DNA from: Bacteroides clarus YIT 12056
Lineage (GTDB): Bacteria > Bacteroidota > Bacteroidia > Bacteroidales > Bacteroidaceae
Direction of reading: 5' to 3'
DNA length: 64,000 nt
NCBI RefSeq assembly: GCF_900129655.1
Contig: NZ_FQWK01000002.1
Coordinates: 310,001 to 374,000 of the forward strand
Of this stretch, positions 23,730-31,989 are shown in pieces. Below the pieces are notes generated by a model. That model saw only the letters and a list, made by a program, of their open reading frames with translations, made no database searches and was not told the origin of the DNA. A program made the position numbers and the translations under genes. How positions within the stretch are numbered: the first letter of the stretch is position 1; each line of letters starts with the position of its first letter.

Positions 23730-26297
23730 ATGACAAACAGGAAGAGAAAAAAACAGCAGGCAGGCGCTGTGCCCAAAAAGATTGTGACGCCGGTATATAA
23801 TCAGATACTGGTGCAGCCCGTGCACAGGGGAATAAATGATATAGGCATATGGAAAAGCGCACTCAGGGCGGCTGACATGGGGCTGCGCAGCAAACTATAC
23901 GACCTGTATGAGGATATCCTCATGGACGGGACTGTAACGGACGCCATCGGCAAACGCATAGAGGCGATAACCGACTGCGACATTAATTTTACGGTAAACA
24001 AGAAGGAAGTACCACGGATGACGGAACTCATAGACACTGTGGAGTTCGAGAACCAGCTGAAAGAGATCATGTGGACCCTTTTTTGGGGAATATCCGTAGA
24101 CGAATATTCTTTCGTGAACGGGTTCGACTTCAACAGTATCCCGCGCAAGCACATACGTCCCAAAGAGAAGCTGATACTACGGCGCCAGTACGATACGGAC
24201 GGAATCAGTTACAGCGATGACGGGATGATCATACAGTGGGGAGAGGATGATGATCTGGGACTCTTGCTGAAAGTGGCTCCCTATGTGATATACAAGCGCG
24301 GGGGATTCGGGGACTGGGCACAGTTCGTGGAACTCTTCGGAATGCCGCAACGCATAGGAAAGTACAACAGCATGGACGAACAGAGCAGGAGGCTTCTCAT
24401 ACAGGCGTTCGAGGAAGCCGGTTCGGCGCCATACATTGTCATCCCGAAAGAGAGTGACGTGGAACAGACGACCCTCAGCGGAAGCAGCAACGGGGCGCTC
24501 TACAACGATTTCCGCAATGCATGCAACGAGGAGATACTCATAACCGTACTGGGACAGACCATGACCACCAAGGACGGTGCGTCGCTCTCGCAAAGCAAGG
24601 TGCATATGGAAGTACAGGAGAAGAAGCACCGCAGTGACCGGCGTTTTGTCATACGCATGCTGAACAAATACTTTGTACCCCTGCTTGAAAGCAGAGGCTA
24701 TCCGGTGCATGGTGGAAAGTTCTCATTCGTGGATAAGAAGGACGAGCTTACCGTAAGTGACCTGAAAACACTCTCTACGATGATTCCTATCCCCCGTAGT
24801 TACGGCTATGAGAAATACGGCATACCTGAGCCGAAGGACGGTGAGGAAGTGTTCATGGGTGCACCGGCCGATACGGGAAATGATGACCGGCCGGCCAAAG
24901 CGGTAAAACCACAGGTAGGAACGGTGGAGAATGCCGATGAACGTACGCTTTGGGAAAGGATAAAGTCTTTTTTCGTGGCGGCCCCGCATCCGGGCGGGGC
25001 TGGCATAATCCGCATGAGTGATACCTCCCCCCTGGATGAAAGGCTCATCGCTGCCGTATGGAACGGTGAACTGGCAGGTTTCAGTCCGGAACTTTTCCGG
25101 TTCTTTGCCGAAGACTTTTTAAAGGCTGTTCGAACGGCATTTGAAGAAGGACCGAGAAATGCCGATGTGGGCGTGGCATACAAGTTGTCGGATGATCTGT
25201 TCCGTATGGCGACGGAGCAGAACCTGTTCCATTTCTCCGCTGCCAAGACGCTGGCGGAAATACAGGAACTGAACAGGCTCTTCCGGGAAAGCGGGAGCTT
25301 TGGTGAGTTTCACCGCAGGGCAAAGGAAACCACCGAAGTGTTTAACAAGACCTGGCAGAGGACGGAATACGAAACGGCGGTGCTCACAGCCGAAGGTATG
25401 TCTACCTACCGGAAATTGCGGACCAAGAAAAAGGTATATCCTTTCTGGGAGTACCTGACGGTGAATGACGGCAGGGTACGTGAGGAACACATGAAGCTTC
25501 ATGGGGTCATCCTGCCCGAAAATGACCCGCGGTGGAACAAAATATACCCACCGAACGGTTGGGCCTGCAGGTGCCTCGTGACCGGACGGATGAAACACCA
25601 GGTAAAGGTCGATCTTGAAGAGATGCGCCGGCGTGTGGACGACTTCCTGAAAACGGCCGAATGGAAAAAGGCTGAGGCGCAAGGCTGGGGAGTGAACCGC
25701 TGTGACTCGGCACAGGTATTCACAGCCGACCAGATGTACATCCGCAAGTTCCCGCAGCAGGCATCGTCCTATCTGAAGGACATGACCGCAGAACGCTGGA
25801 ACCTGCCCGGGGTACAGGCCATGAAGAGGGACGCTTCAGGGAATATCCCTGTCAGTGGGCGGAGTGAACAGGAGGTATGGGAAACATACGCCGAAGACGG
25901 AAGAATCGTACTGACGGATTATGATGGCCGGAAAGTCGTTGTCGAGAAGAAACAGTTCGACAGCCATACTGCAGGCAAGGGACGGGACAACCGCATAAGA
26001 TACTGGGATGCCATGCTGGAAGCCCTGCACGCCCCGGACGAGGTGTGGCTCAATGATGAGATAAAGCATGACCTGCTTGATACCTATTGCCTGCTGAAAT
26101 ACTACAGGGATGAGGTGTTGGCCGTAAACTACCGGATAGAGGGGGAAAAGCTGGTGCTGAAGACCTGGTATGTCATGCAGACACGCACACCGGGGAACCG
26201 GAAAGTAAACCTTAAAAAGGAGATATGGGACAAACGCCGCAGGGGGCTGCTGATAAAAAAGCGTCGGAGCGCATCCTCGCGTCCGTCCGAACCGTAA
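23730..26297 (+). CDS. Fusion of portal (DUF935), MuF head protein and a nuclease-like toxin domain
   Basis: An 855-aa three-part protein. Residues about 20-410 are a Mu gp29-type portal (GDWAQFVELFGMPQRIGKYN, then LGQTMTTKDGASLSQSKVH). Residues about 430-660 are a MuF/gp30 head morphogenesis domain (VNDGRVREEHMKLHGVILP, WNKIYPPNGWACRC). Residues about 710-855 (WDAMLEALHAPDEVWLNDE..., YYRDEVLAVNYRIEGEKLVLKTWYVM, then KKEIWDKRRRG) resemble PBECR-type nuclease domains at the end of many MuF proteins, described as polymorphic phage toxins. In most phages portal and MuF are separate genes. No frameshift or stop is seen between the parts. Confidence 0.8.
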   Translation: MTNRKRKKQQAGAVPKKIVTPVYNQILVQPVHRGINDIGIWKSALRAADMGLRSKLYDLYEDILMDGTVTDAIGKRIEAITDCDINFTVNKKEVPRMTELIDTVEFENQLKEIMWTLFWGISVDEYSFVNGFDFNSIPRKHIRPKEKLILRRQYDTDGISYSDDGMIIQWGEDDDLGLLLKVAPYVIYKRGGFGDWAQFVELFGMPQRIGKYNSMDEQSRRLLIQAFEEAGSAPYIVIPKESDVEQTTLSGSSNGALYNDFRNACNEEILITVLGQTMTTKDGASLSQSKVHMEVQEKKHRSDRRFVIRMLNKYFVPLLESRGYPVHGGKFSFVDKKDELTVSDLKTLSTMIPIPRSYGYEKYGIPEPKDGEEVFMGAPADTGNDDRPAKAVKPQVGTVENADERTLWERIKSFFVAAPHPGGAGIIRMSDTSPLDERLIAAVWNGELAGFSPELFRFFAEDFLKAVRTAFEEGPRNADVGVAYKLSDDLFRMATEQNLFHFSAAKTLAEIQELNRLFRESGSFGEFHRRAKETTEVFNKTWQRTEYETAVLTAEGMSTYRKLRTKKKVYPFWEYLTVNDGRVREEHMKLHGVILPENDPRWNKIYPPNGWACRCLVTGRMKHQVKVDLEEMRRRVDDFLKTAEWKKAEAQGWGVNRCDSAQVFTADQMYIRKFPQQASSYLKDMTAERWNLPGVQAMKRDASGNIPVSGRSEQEVWETYAEDGRIVLTDYDGRKVVVEKKQFDSHTAGKGRDNRIRYWDAMLEALHAPDEVWLNDEIKHDLLDTYCLLKYYRDEVLAVNYRIEGEKLVLKTWYVMQTRTPGNRKVNLKKEIWDKRRRGLLIKKRRSASSRPSEP

Positions 26298-26498
26298 AGG
26301 TGGAACGATTCCGTCGTTCCTCCGCCCGTTTGGATTGGATAGCCGGTGTCGCACTCCTTCTTGGGGCTGATCCTGCCTGGCGCTGTCAATTCTCAGACCT
26401 TGCAAATCCCCCTTGCACCCCCGGGGTGTTGGATACGTGTTGTCTCCCCGTCAGGACAGGACTTCGATGCAAATATAACCATTTTAAAATGTAAAGCA

Positions 26499-26975
26499 AT
26501 GGATTTCAGCAAGGAATTGGAACAAAGGGTGAAAGAAGCCATAGAGGCGGTGCCCGAGGCGGTGGCTTCCACTGCAAAACGGTACTTCCTGGAACGTTTC
26601 TCGGAAAAGGCGTTCGACGGGGAACCATGGAAGCCATGGGGTAAAAGATACAAGCCCGGAAGGGGGACACTGCTTGTACAGAGCGGAGCCCTGCGCAAGA
26701 GTATCGACATTGACGAGATCAGCGCCCGCAGGGTGGTCATTACTGCCGGTGGTGACAGGGTGCCTTATGCACGTGCCCATAACGAGGGATTCTCCGGCAG
26801 CGTAGTGGTAAGAAGCCATGAACGTGTGTCCAAAAAAGGGAAGCCGTACGTGGTGAAACAGCACACCCGGAAAATGCTGGTACCCCGCCGCCGGTTCATG
26901 GGAGAAAGCCATGAATTGGAAACACTCATAAAAAAAGATGTGGAACAACTGTTTAAAAATACAATGGAACGATGA
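26499..26975 (+). CDS. Virion morphogenesis protein (Mu gpG-like)
   Basis: A 158-aa protein starting MDFSKELEQRVKEAIEAVPEAV. The block FDGEPWKPWGKRYKPGRGTLLVQSGALRKSI, followed by VPYARAHNEG and a C-terminal RKMLVPRRRFMGES, is diagnostic of the Mu gpG / phage virion morphogenesis family (tail-head joining). I use the ATG at 26499; the longer frame to 26346 has no conserved residues. The 200 bases before it include a short hairpin (GGAACGATTCCGTCGTTCC) and no further gene. Confidence 0.8.
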   Translation: MDFSKELEQRVKEAIEAVPEAVASTAKRYFLERFSEKAFDGEPWKPWGKRYKPGRGTLLVQSGALRKSIDIDEISARRVVITAGGDRVPYARAHNEGFSGSVVVRSHERVSKKGKPYVVKQHTRKMLVPRRRFMGESHELETLIKKDVEQLFKNTMER

Positions 26976-27421
26976 AAAAAGAAATCTTGAAAACAGTAAT
27001 GGAACGTATTCGTGAAAAAGTGCCGGAACTGCGCTGGGTGGATGCTGACGAAGGGCAGCTGGATTTTCAGGACAGCCGGCCGCCTGTGGCATTCCCATGC
27101 TGCCTGATGGAGCTCAGCTATCCGGGAGCGGAAAACATGTCGGCGGCACATCCCGGAACGCAGCGTGTACAGGTTTCCCTGGAGCTGAAAATCGGCTTTA
27201 ACGACTGTGCCTCGTTCAATGTGAACAAGCCACTGCAGGTACAGGAGACGGCTTTCGCAAGGCTCGATATGGTAGAAGCGCTACACAGGGCGGTACAGGG
27301 ATTCAAAATGGAGAACTGCGCCAAGTCATTCAGAAGAGCGCGGTGTAGGCCACAGAAGAGACCGGACGGGCTCAAAGTCTATGAGGTTGTATATATAGCC
27401 GATTTTATAGATAATATATAG
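26972..27421 (+). CDS. Mu gp37-like protein (DUF1834 type)
   Basis: A 149-aa protein with QDSRPPVAFPCCLMELSYPG and a final VYEVVYIADFIDNI, as in DUF1834/gp37 proteins. These are probably tail terminator or connector proteins, beside gpG in Mu. It overlaps the gpG-like gene by 4 bases and is the last gene of the rightward late block. Its stop is one base from that of the converging gene on the other strand. Confidence 0.7.
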   Translation: MKKEILKTVMERIREKVPELRWVDADEGQLDFQDSRPPVAFPCCLMELSYPGAENMSAAHPGTQRVQVSLELKIGFNDCASFNVNKPLQVQETAFARLDMVEALHRAVQGFKMENCAKSFRRARCRPQKRPDGLKVYEVVYIADFIDNI

Positions 27422-27422
27422 A

Positions 27423-27761
27423 CTACCATTTCCAACTGGGAAACATACGGCGGAGCTGGCGGACAGTGGCATGGGTGCTGCAGAGCCATTCGAAGAAATC
27501 GGCGCATTCAAGCCAGGCGTTGTTGATGGTACGCTCGTCGACGAAGAACTCGTTTTCCGCGAGAATGATCATTACGTCGTCAAGACGGCGGCGCATAATC
27601 TCGCGCCAGTAGTACAAACGGGCTGTCATCACACGGTTACGCAGGCGGATACGCTCGCCGCGACTGGCAGCGCTGCGACGCAACGGAGTGCTTGAAAGCT
27701 TGCCGCACCGTTCGTTGAAACCGAGCTTGCCGCATGGAAAAAGTTCTAACTGACTGCCCAT
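27423..27761 (-). CDS. Phage protein of unknown function with its own promoter
   Basis: A 112-aa basic protein, MGSQLELFPCGKLGFNERCG... The C-terminal two thirds are helical (MTARLYYWREIMRRRLDDVMIILAENEFFVDERTINNAWLECADFFEWL). I use the ATG at 27761; the frame runs on to 27830 across the promoter. It is convergent with the rightward late operon. The basic Arg/Ala-rich part (PLRRSAASRGERIRLRNR) suggests nucleic-acid contact. I do not recognise the family. Confidence 0.6.
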   Translation of the reverse strand: MGSQLELFPCGKLGFNERCGKLSSTPLRRSAASRGERIRLRNRVMTARLYYWREIMRRRLDDVMIILAENEFFVDERTINNAWLECADFFEWLCSTHATVRQLRRMFPSWKW

Positions 27762-27809
27762 ATCCTGAAAAAATGAATTGTAACCCCTGAATACTCTGAA
27801 AACCTGATA

Positions 27810-27840
27810 CAAAGATACGTAGTATGACACATATATGCAA
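27810..27840 (-). promoter_or_regulatory. Predicted promoter of the convergent small gene
   Basis: On the - strand TTG (27840-27838), 20 bases, then TATCTTTG (27817-27810): the Bacteroides consensus in full. It separates this gene from the early/middle operon, so it may be expressed in the lysogen. Confidence 0.5.
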
Positions 27841-27841
27841 C

Positions 27842-27873
27842 AAAGAGCGCCATATCAAATATTACGGCGCTTT
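27842..27873 (-). terminator. Hairpin between the middle operon and the convergent gene
   Basis: AAAGAGCGCC pairs with GGCGCTTT (one base bulge) around a 14-base loop. It is the second of two hairpins that end the leftward middle operon. Confidence 0.45.
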
Positions 27874-27891
27874 CTAAGGTGGGAAAATAAA

Positions 27892-27923
27892 GCAGCCGTT
27901 ACAAGAGTACTTGTAGCGGCTGC
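27892..27923 (-). terminator. Strong terminator of the leftward early/middle operon
   Basis: GCAGCCG-TACAAG and CTTGTA-CGGCTGC form a 14-bp stem with one G-T pair around the loop AGTA. On the - strand it is followed by TTTATTTTCCC, a good U-tract. It comes 31 bases after the last gene of the operon (27954). Confidence 0.7.
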
Positions 27924-27953
27924 TCTTCTTTACGGGGCTTAAACGGTACTGTC

Positions 27954-28172
27954 TCACTCTGCCTGTTGATAATAACTGCAATACCCGTCCTCATTTACAC
28001 CCAGATCTATAAAAGGAATCAGGCGGCATTTGGATATATTGCCCCCATCCATGGAACGATAATAATATTTGCAGTTACCGCATTTCCTCGTTTCTTCACG
28101 GTATTCCATACGTTTAAGCAGCTCGGTTTGGAGCTCAGGACCTGTCAGCTTGAAATCTTTTTCTCTGTCCAT
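27954..28172 (-). CDS. Small cysteine-containing phage protein
   Basis: A 72-aa protein. Cysteines at CGNCKYYYRSMDGGNISKC (residues about 36-54) and a late CSYY could bind a zinc ion. It is the last gene of the early/middle operon. Function unknown. Confidence 0.55.
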   Translation of the reverse strand: MDREKDFKLTGPELQTELLKRMEYREETRKCGNCKYYYRSMDGGNISKCRLIPFIDLGVNEDGYCSYYQQAE

Positions 28173-28189
28173 AATTTTTATTTTTTCTG

Positions 28190-28372
28190 TTATCTGTAGA
28201 ATATAAATTTATGCTCTACGTAAATACATCTATTCTCCCTGCAGTATTTCTCGACAGCCTTACGCGTCTTGAATCTCTTCTCTTTGCCGTCCTTGCCCTT
28301 GACGGACGCCACACCAAGTTCCTCACTGATTTTCAGAGGAACGAAAAATGTTTCTGTCTTAAATCGTTTCAT
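28190..28372 (-). CDS. Small basic phage protein
   Basis: A 60-aa lysine-rich protein (MKRFKTETFFVPLKISEELG...RFKTRKAVEKYCRENRC). Its start overlaps the previous gene by 4 bases, so it is translated from the same message. Function unknown; the charge suggests nucleic-acid binding. Confidence 0.5.
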   Translation of the reverse strand: MKRFKTETFFVPLKISEELGVASVKGKDGKEKRFKTRKAVEKYCRENRCIYVEHKFIFYR

Positions 28373-28707
28373 TGCCTTTTGTTTTTATCGTTCATCTTAT
28401 TTGCAGCATAACACCCCAGAACCTTCTTATAGGATATGATACAGACAATACTGTCGCTGTCATGTTCCACAAGGATGGTCCATTGGCCGGTTCTGCCGTC
28501 ACTGAACACGTTCAGCCGGACCGGACGGCTACGGGGATACTTTTCATTCATCATCATTATCCTGTGCTCAATATCGCATTTTAGTGCCAGGAGCGAGCTC
28601 TCGTCCTCTATCAGGTGGCGGTCAAACTGTTCTGCATACAGTTGTAGCTCACGGCCTTTCCTGTTAACATTTGCATAAGTCTTGACATAGTCTATAAAGT
28701 AACTCAT
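28369..28707 (-). CDS. Phage protein of unknown function
   Basis: A 112-aa protein with an N-terminal helical part (DYVKTYANVNRKGRELQLYAEQFDRHL) and a beta-rich end (GQWTILVEHDSDSIVCIISYKKVLGCYAA). No recognised motif. Overlaps the next gene by 4 bases. Confidence 0.55.
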   Translation of the reverse strand: MSYFIDYVKTYANVNRKGRELQLYAEQFDRHLIEDESSLLALKCDIEHRIMMMNEKYPRSRPVRLNVFSDGRTGQWTILVEHDSDSIVCIISYKKVLGCYAANKMNDKNKRQ

Positions 28708-28763
28708 AATCGTGTTTTTATATTAATTCTTTTTATTTATCACAATCGCCATTGTGTTGTCTG

Positions 28764-29207
28764 TTATTGTCCATATTCGTTGCCGTTTTCCATTCCGTTC
28801 ACGAATTTCCGGTATTCCAGTTCCGTTTTGGCAAGGTTTATCAGCGTGTTCACACCCTGGAATACCTGCTTCGCCTGACTGACATGCTCCGGAGAGGATT
28901 TGACATTCTCAATCTGTTGGAGTACCGTATCACGGAGCTTTTGGATGATACCGGGGTTCACCGTTGATACTGCATCCAACCGTTTGTTGGCAAGCACGAT
29001 GACTTGTGTCGTAACGGGTTTGAACTGTTCCAGTTTGGCCGGAAGATTGATGTAATTGAAGACAAGCGTCTTGCCGTTGTTCAGGTAGATTTCCACCTCA
29101 TCGCCGTCATCACCGGTTCCATCGCAGTAGCCCAGTACGACAACCTCTTCATTTCTGTACAGGTATGGTTTGTTCACCATCCCCTGCAAACGTTCGAGTG
29201 TATTCAT
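28764..29207 (-). CDS. Phage protein of unknown function
   Basis: A 147-aa protein. The first half is beta-rich (YRNEEVVVLGYCDGTGDDGDEVEIYLNNGKTLVFNYI), the second a long helix (KLRDTVLQQIENVKSSPEHVSQAKQVFQGVNTL). Position in the middle operon fits a replication-support or host-takeover role, but no family is recognised. Confidence 0.55.
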   Translation of the reverse strand: MNTLERLQGMVNKPYLYRNEEVVVLGYCDGTGDDGDEVEIYLNNGKTLVFNYINLPAKLEQFKPVTTQVIVLANKRLDAVSTVNPGIIQKLRDTVLQQIENVKSSPEHVSQAKQVFQGVNTLINLAKTELEYRKFVNGMENGNEYGQ

Positions 29208-29228
29208 AATCGATTGTTTATTGGTTGG

Positions 29229-29867
29229 TTATTGATTGTTTGATTCATTGATAGCCCTCGAAAGGCGTCCCTTCAGATATACAAGTTCCTTTACCTCTTC
29301 GGGCAGGTTGTGCAGGCTGTTACGCTGCATTAGCTCGGCATTGCTGATACATTCCAGGTTCTCAAGTGTGCAGTTCAGCGTATTGCCGTCGCGGAAAACG
29401 ATATTGTAGCCTTTCGGAACCGGGCCATGCGCCTGTTGCCATAACAGCACATGTTTCGGTACCCATTTCCCCAAAGAGATACGCACATAAACGTACCGGT
29501 GTCCGTTTTTGTCTTTACGGATAGTCTCGGCACCGTCATAAAGCGTATTGTCCGGCATGTGCCCTTTCTTAAACATGGTGGCCGAAACTTTGGCATATAC
29601 CCCGGCGTTCATTTTCCTGCCTTTGTTGGCCGGCACGTGACCCTTTGGAAAACGGTGTGCCGTTCCACTGTCGGCAAGCTGCCTTGACATCTCATTGCGC
29701 AGGACTTTCAGATACTCCGGAGACTTCTTGAGCCCCAGACGGTTGGCAATATTATAAACAGAGGTAACCGGCATTCCAAGAAACCGGGCTATCTCTTTTG
29801 TCGAACAGTGAGGGTACAACCGGGTAATTTCAGTTTTCTCGACCTCTGTGTAGATATGCTTTTTCAT
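29229..29867 (-). CDS. HTH plus HNH-type DNA-binding protein, homing endonuclease-like
   Basis: A 212-aa protein. The N-terminus is an HTH (LYPHCSTKEIARFLGMPVTSVYNIANRLGLKKSPEYL). The centre has HRFPKGHVPANKG and MFKKGHMPDN repeats, and the C-terminus reads RYVYVRISLGKWVPKHVLLWQQAHGPVPKGYNIVFRDGNTLNCTLENLECIS, which matches the HNH_3 pattern (H...G.ip.g..i.H.dgn..nn...NL). The second catalytic His of the usual IxHxDGN is Phe here (IVFRDGN), so nuclease activity is doubtful. Such genes often bind DNA or act as homing enzymes within phage operons. Confidence 0.7.
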   Translation of the reverse strand: MKKHIYTEVEKTEITRLYPHCSTKEIARFLGMPVTSVYNIANRLGLKKSPEYLKVLRNEMSRQLADSGTAHRFPKGHVPANKGRKMNAGVYAKVSATMFKKGHMPDNTLYDGAETIRKDKNGHRYVYVRISLGKWVPKHVLLWQQAHGPVPKGYNIVFRDGNTLNCTLENLECISNAELMQRNSLHNLPEEVKELVYLKGRLSRAINESNNQ

Positions 29868-29887
29868 GATTGCTATGGTTTTGAAAG

Positions 29888-30115
29888 TTATTTTACCGTA
29901 TACAGCCTGCAGCCTGTCTTCTCCTTTGCCCTTAAAAGGAAACTGGCGGCTTCGTCACTGTCGGCTACCAGCTTGATAGCGGTAAGACCTTCCGTATTAG
30001 GTTTCTGCAGAAGAAGTGAGCAGGGCTGTTCGTAATAGTTCCAATAGTAGATGAATTCGCCCAAATGGAAGTTGCCTATTTGGACGATGTAGTTTTTCGG
30101 GATGCGCGGTGTCAT
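29888..30115 (-). CDS. Small phage protein of unknown function
   Basis: A 75-aa beta/alpha protein (MTPRIPKNYIVQIGNFHLGEFIYYWNYY...). Overlaps the zinc-ribbon-like gene upstream by 4 bases. No motif recognised. Confidence 0.5.
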   Translation of the reverse strand: MTPRIPKNYIVQIGNFHLGEFIYYWNYYEQPCSLLLQKPNTEGLTAIKLVADSDEAASFLLRAKEKTGCRLYTVK

Positions 30116-30372
30116 ATTTCCTGCTTTTTACCGAAACAGGTTTTCACTTCCCCGTCCGGGACCCACTCCACTGTAACGATACCTTTTACCCGTCCGGTTC
30201 CTCCGCATTTTGGGCAGGGTATCTTTACCCGCTCATGAATGATTTCAGGATTCCAGAACCAGCCGTTACCATGGCAGTAACCACAGGTGTACCCCGTATA
30301 GTAGCCTATGGTTTCTTTACCGACGCCAAAGTCCGGGGAACTGAGTACCAATATTTCTTTCTTCTCACTCAT
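30112..30372 (-). CDS. Small zinc-ribbon-like protein with DnaJ-type CxxCxG motifs
   Basis: An 86-aa protein. CGYCHGNGW and CPKCGGTGR (about residues 30-65) have the CxxCxGxG form seen in DnaJ-like zinc modules. It overlaps its neighbours on both sides by 4 bases. It may be a small metal-binding adaptor; the partner is unknown. Confidence 0.6.
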   Translation of the reverse strand: MSEKKEILVLSSPDFGVGKETIGYYTGYTCGYCHGNGWFWNPEIIHERVKIPCPKCGGTGRVKGIVTVEWVPDGEVKTCFGKKQEI

Positions 30373-30653
30373 GCTTCGATATAATAGGTTTGGACAATTA
30401 TGTGGTTGCGGAAGATATGTATCACCGTCCTGCCTTCATCCTGCCGGAGTTCGGTTTCCACAAAGCTGCGGCGGATGTCGCCTTTTTCCATTAACGAACG
30501 GATTTCAGCGTCGATGAATGATTTCAGATTACGGAAATCCTGCTCATTTCCTTTCAGTCCGGTGGTATCCAGCTGGCTGACCGCCAGCTGGAGCTTGAGA
30601 AGCCAAAGCGGCTTGTCATTGGGAATGCTTGACTTATAAGTTATCTTTGCCAT
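30369..30653 (-). CDS. Small phage protein of unknown function
   Basis: A 94-aa protein (MAKITYKSSIPNDKPLWLLKLQLAVSQLD...). It is mostly helical with a beta-hairpin end (RTVIHIFRNHIIVQTYY). No family recognised. Same operon; ends by overlapping the next start. Confidence 0.5.
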   Translation of the reverse strand: MAKITYKSSIPNDKPLWLLKLQLAVSQLDTTGLKGNEQDFRNLKSFIDAEIRSLMEKGDIRRSFVETELRQDEGRTVIHIFRNHIIVQTYYIEA

Positions 30654-30662
30654 TATTCTTTC

Positions 30663-30848
30663 TTATTTTGTTTTTAGTCTCATAAACAGCATGACTCTAT
30701 CCCATAATATCAGATAGGCACTCCAATAATCTTGGAAGCTAAAATAGTACCAGCTCATTTGTATATACCATATAGGCAAATACACAAAAAACAGTACAAG
30801 CCAAAACGGAATAAATAACCAACGAAGTATTAGTCTTATTTTATTCAT
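30663..30848 (-). CDS. Small membrane protein
   Basis: A 61-aa protein with an N-terminal basic residue cluster and a long hydrophobic, aromatic-rich helix (WLFIPFWLVLFFVYLPIWYIQM). It is predicted to sit in the inner membrane. A single-helix phage membrane protein in the early operon could affect superinfection, but this is speculation. Confidence 0.5.
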   Translation of the reverse strand: MNKIRLILRWLFIPFWLVLFFVYLPIWYIQMSWYYFSFQDYWSAYLILWDRVMLFMRLKTK

Positions 30849-30997
30849 GATTTTCCTGCTTTAAAGATTATGTTATTACACCTGTTAATTTGTGACCTTA
30901 CTTCTTTCCCATACCATGAACACCAATAGTAGGGTTGAAACAAATTCGGTGAATGTGTACAGTATTTACACTTTTCACATAGGTGGATTTTGCTCAT
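30845..30997 (-). CDS. Small cysteine-rich protein, possible zinc finger
   Basis: 50 residues, MSKIHLCEKCKYCTHSPN... with CEKCKYC, YYWCSWYG and a late NRCNN. Two CxxC-like pairs suggest metal binding. Its stop overlaps the start of the membrane protein gene (ATGA). It is short, but the tight packing between neighbours supports it as a real gene. Confidence 0.5.
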   Translation of the reverse strand: MSKIHLCEKCKYCTHSPNLFQPYYWCSWYGKEVRSQINRCNNIIFKAGKS

Positions 30998-31004
30998 GAC
31001 TATA

Positions 31005-31178
31005 TTATTTCCAGCCATTCAACCGGTAGACCTCACGCCGGGCTTCCTCTTTCGTAAGGAATTGCCCGACTTTGGTTCCGGTAGAACCGGTGGCGTCACG
31101 TCGGATACGATACACCACCCAGTTCCTGCCATGCGGCTGGTATTCGTAATATTCCTTAGGCAGATTGCTGCACATCAT
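31005..31178 (-). CDS. Small phage protein after gam
   Basis: 57 residues (MMCSNLPKEYYEYQPHGRNWVVYRI... ending REVYRLNGWK). It starts inside the end of the gam-like gene in another frame (overlap of 23 bases) and ends 7 bases before the next small gene. The pattern HGRNWVVYRIRR...GTKVGQFLTKEEARREVYRLNGW resembles small DNA- or RNA-binding beta-hairpin proteins. The coding call rests on tight packing and composition. Confidence 0.5.
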   Translation of the reverse strand: MMCSNLPKEYYEYQPHGRNWVVYRIRRDATGSTGTKVGQFLTKEEARREVYRLNGWK

Positions 31179-31683
31179 TCTCTTTCTTTAATTCCACATA
31201 GAACGTCTCTTCCTGTACAACCTGTACGCCGATCTTCGGGAAGTATTCAGCTACTTCCGGGTTATCCCGGTCAGCCAAAAGCTTATCTTTTGCCAGCTCG
31301 TCCGTTGTGCGGATATACTGCGGCAACAATTCCTTGCAGATGTTGGTTACGGCCGCCCAGGTAAAACCTTTCAGGTTCTTAAGCTTCGGTGTACCGGTAC
31401 GGAAACCGAATACGCCATGAGCACTCTCGAGGCTTTTTCGTTTGGAGAATAGTTCTTCCTTGTTTTCTACGGCGTATGCCTGCATGATGTCGAAATTCTT
31501 TTCCTTCGTGGCAGACAGTTCTGCTAACTGATCCGCATATTTCTCGCGGATCCGTGTCATTTCAATGTCCATTTTTGAGGTGAGGTTCTGTACTTTGGCA
31601 TCGGCTGCTGCGAAGTCTGCAAACGCCTGTTCCGCCTGTTCGCGGGTGATACCGCTGACTACTGTTTTCTTTGTTCTTGCCAT
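31156..31683 (-). CDS. Gam-like host-nuclease inhibitor (Mu Gam family)
   Basis: A 175-aa protein. MARTKKTVVSGITREQAEQAFADFAAADAKVQNLTSKM begins a long coiled coil, followed by FSKRKSLESAHGVFGFRTGTPKLKNLKGFTW, which matches the Mu Gam family (the E..hG.igfR.g.p.l.l.kg.tW block). Gam binds DNA ends and shields phage DNA from RecBCD-type nucleases; it is the phage relative of Ku. I use the ATG at 31683, since the frame upstream overlaps the preceding gene. Confidence 0.85.
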   Translation of the reverse strand: MARTKKTVVSGITREQAEQAFADFAAADAKVQNLTSKMDIEMTRIREKYADQLAELSATKEKNFDIMQAYAVENKEELFSKRKSLESAHGVFGFRTGTPKLKNLKGFTWAAVTNICKELLPQYIRTTDELAKDKLLADRDNPEVAEYFPKIGVQVVQEETFYVELKKENDVQQSA

Positions 31684-31702
31684 AATAAATGTTTTTATAG
31701 GG

Positions 31703-31987
31703 TTAATAATGTAATTTTTTTCTTCGGTCCCGGTTCTGCTTACGCCAGCGCTCCTTGGCGGCTGCCGTCTTGGCCGGGGTACTGTTTCCGTCCTGTTCCT
31801 GTTCCAGATGGGCGAGTCGTATCTGCTCGGCCCTGTACTCGTCAAGCAACCGGTCGAATTCGGCCACCGGAAGAGGAACGGGACTTCCGAGCAGCTTTTC
31901 TTCCAGGATATTGATGCGTCCGCGGCATTCGGAAAGCCGGTTCTTCAATTCCCGGTAACGTTCGGTGGTGTTGTAGGCAGCAGGCAT
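31703..31987 (-). CDS. Small coiled-coil phage protein
   Basis: A 94-aa protein, MPAAYNTTERYRELKNRLSECRGRINILEEKLL..., mostly a charged coiled coil with a very basic end (AKERWRKQNRDRRKKLHY). It sits between the HTH protein and gam. Function unknown. Confidence 0.55.
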   Translation of the reverse strand: MPAAYNTTERYRELKNRLSECRGRINILEEKLLGSPVPLPVAEFDRLLDEYRAEQIRLAHLEQEQDGNSTPAKTAAAKERWRKQNRDRRKKLHY

Positions 31988-31989
31988 GG

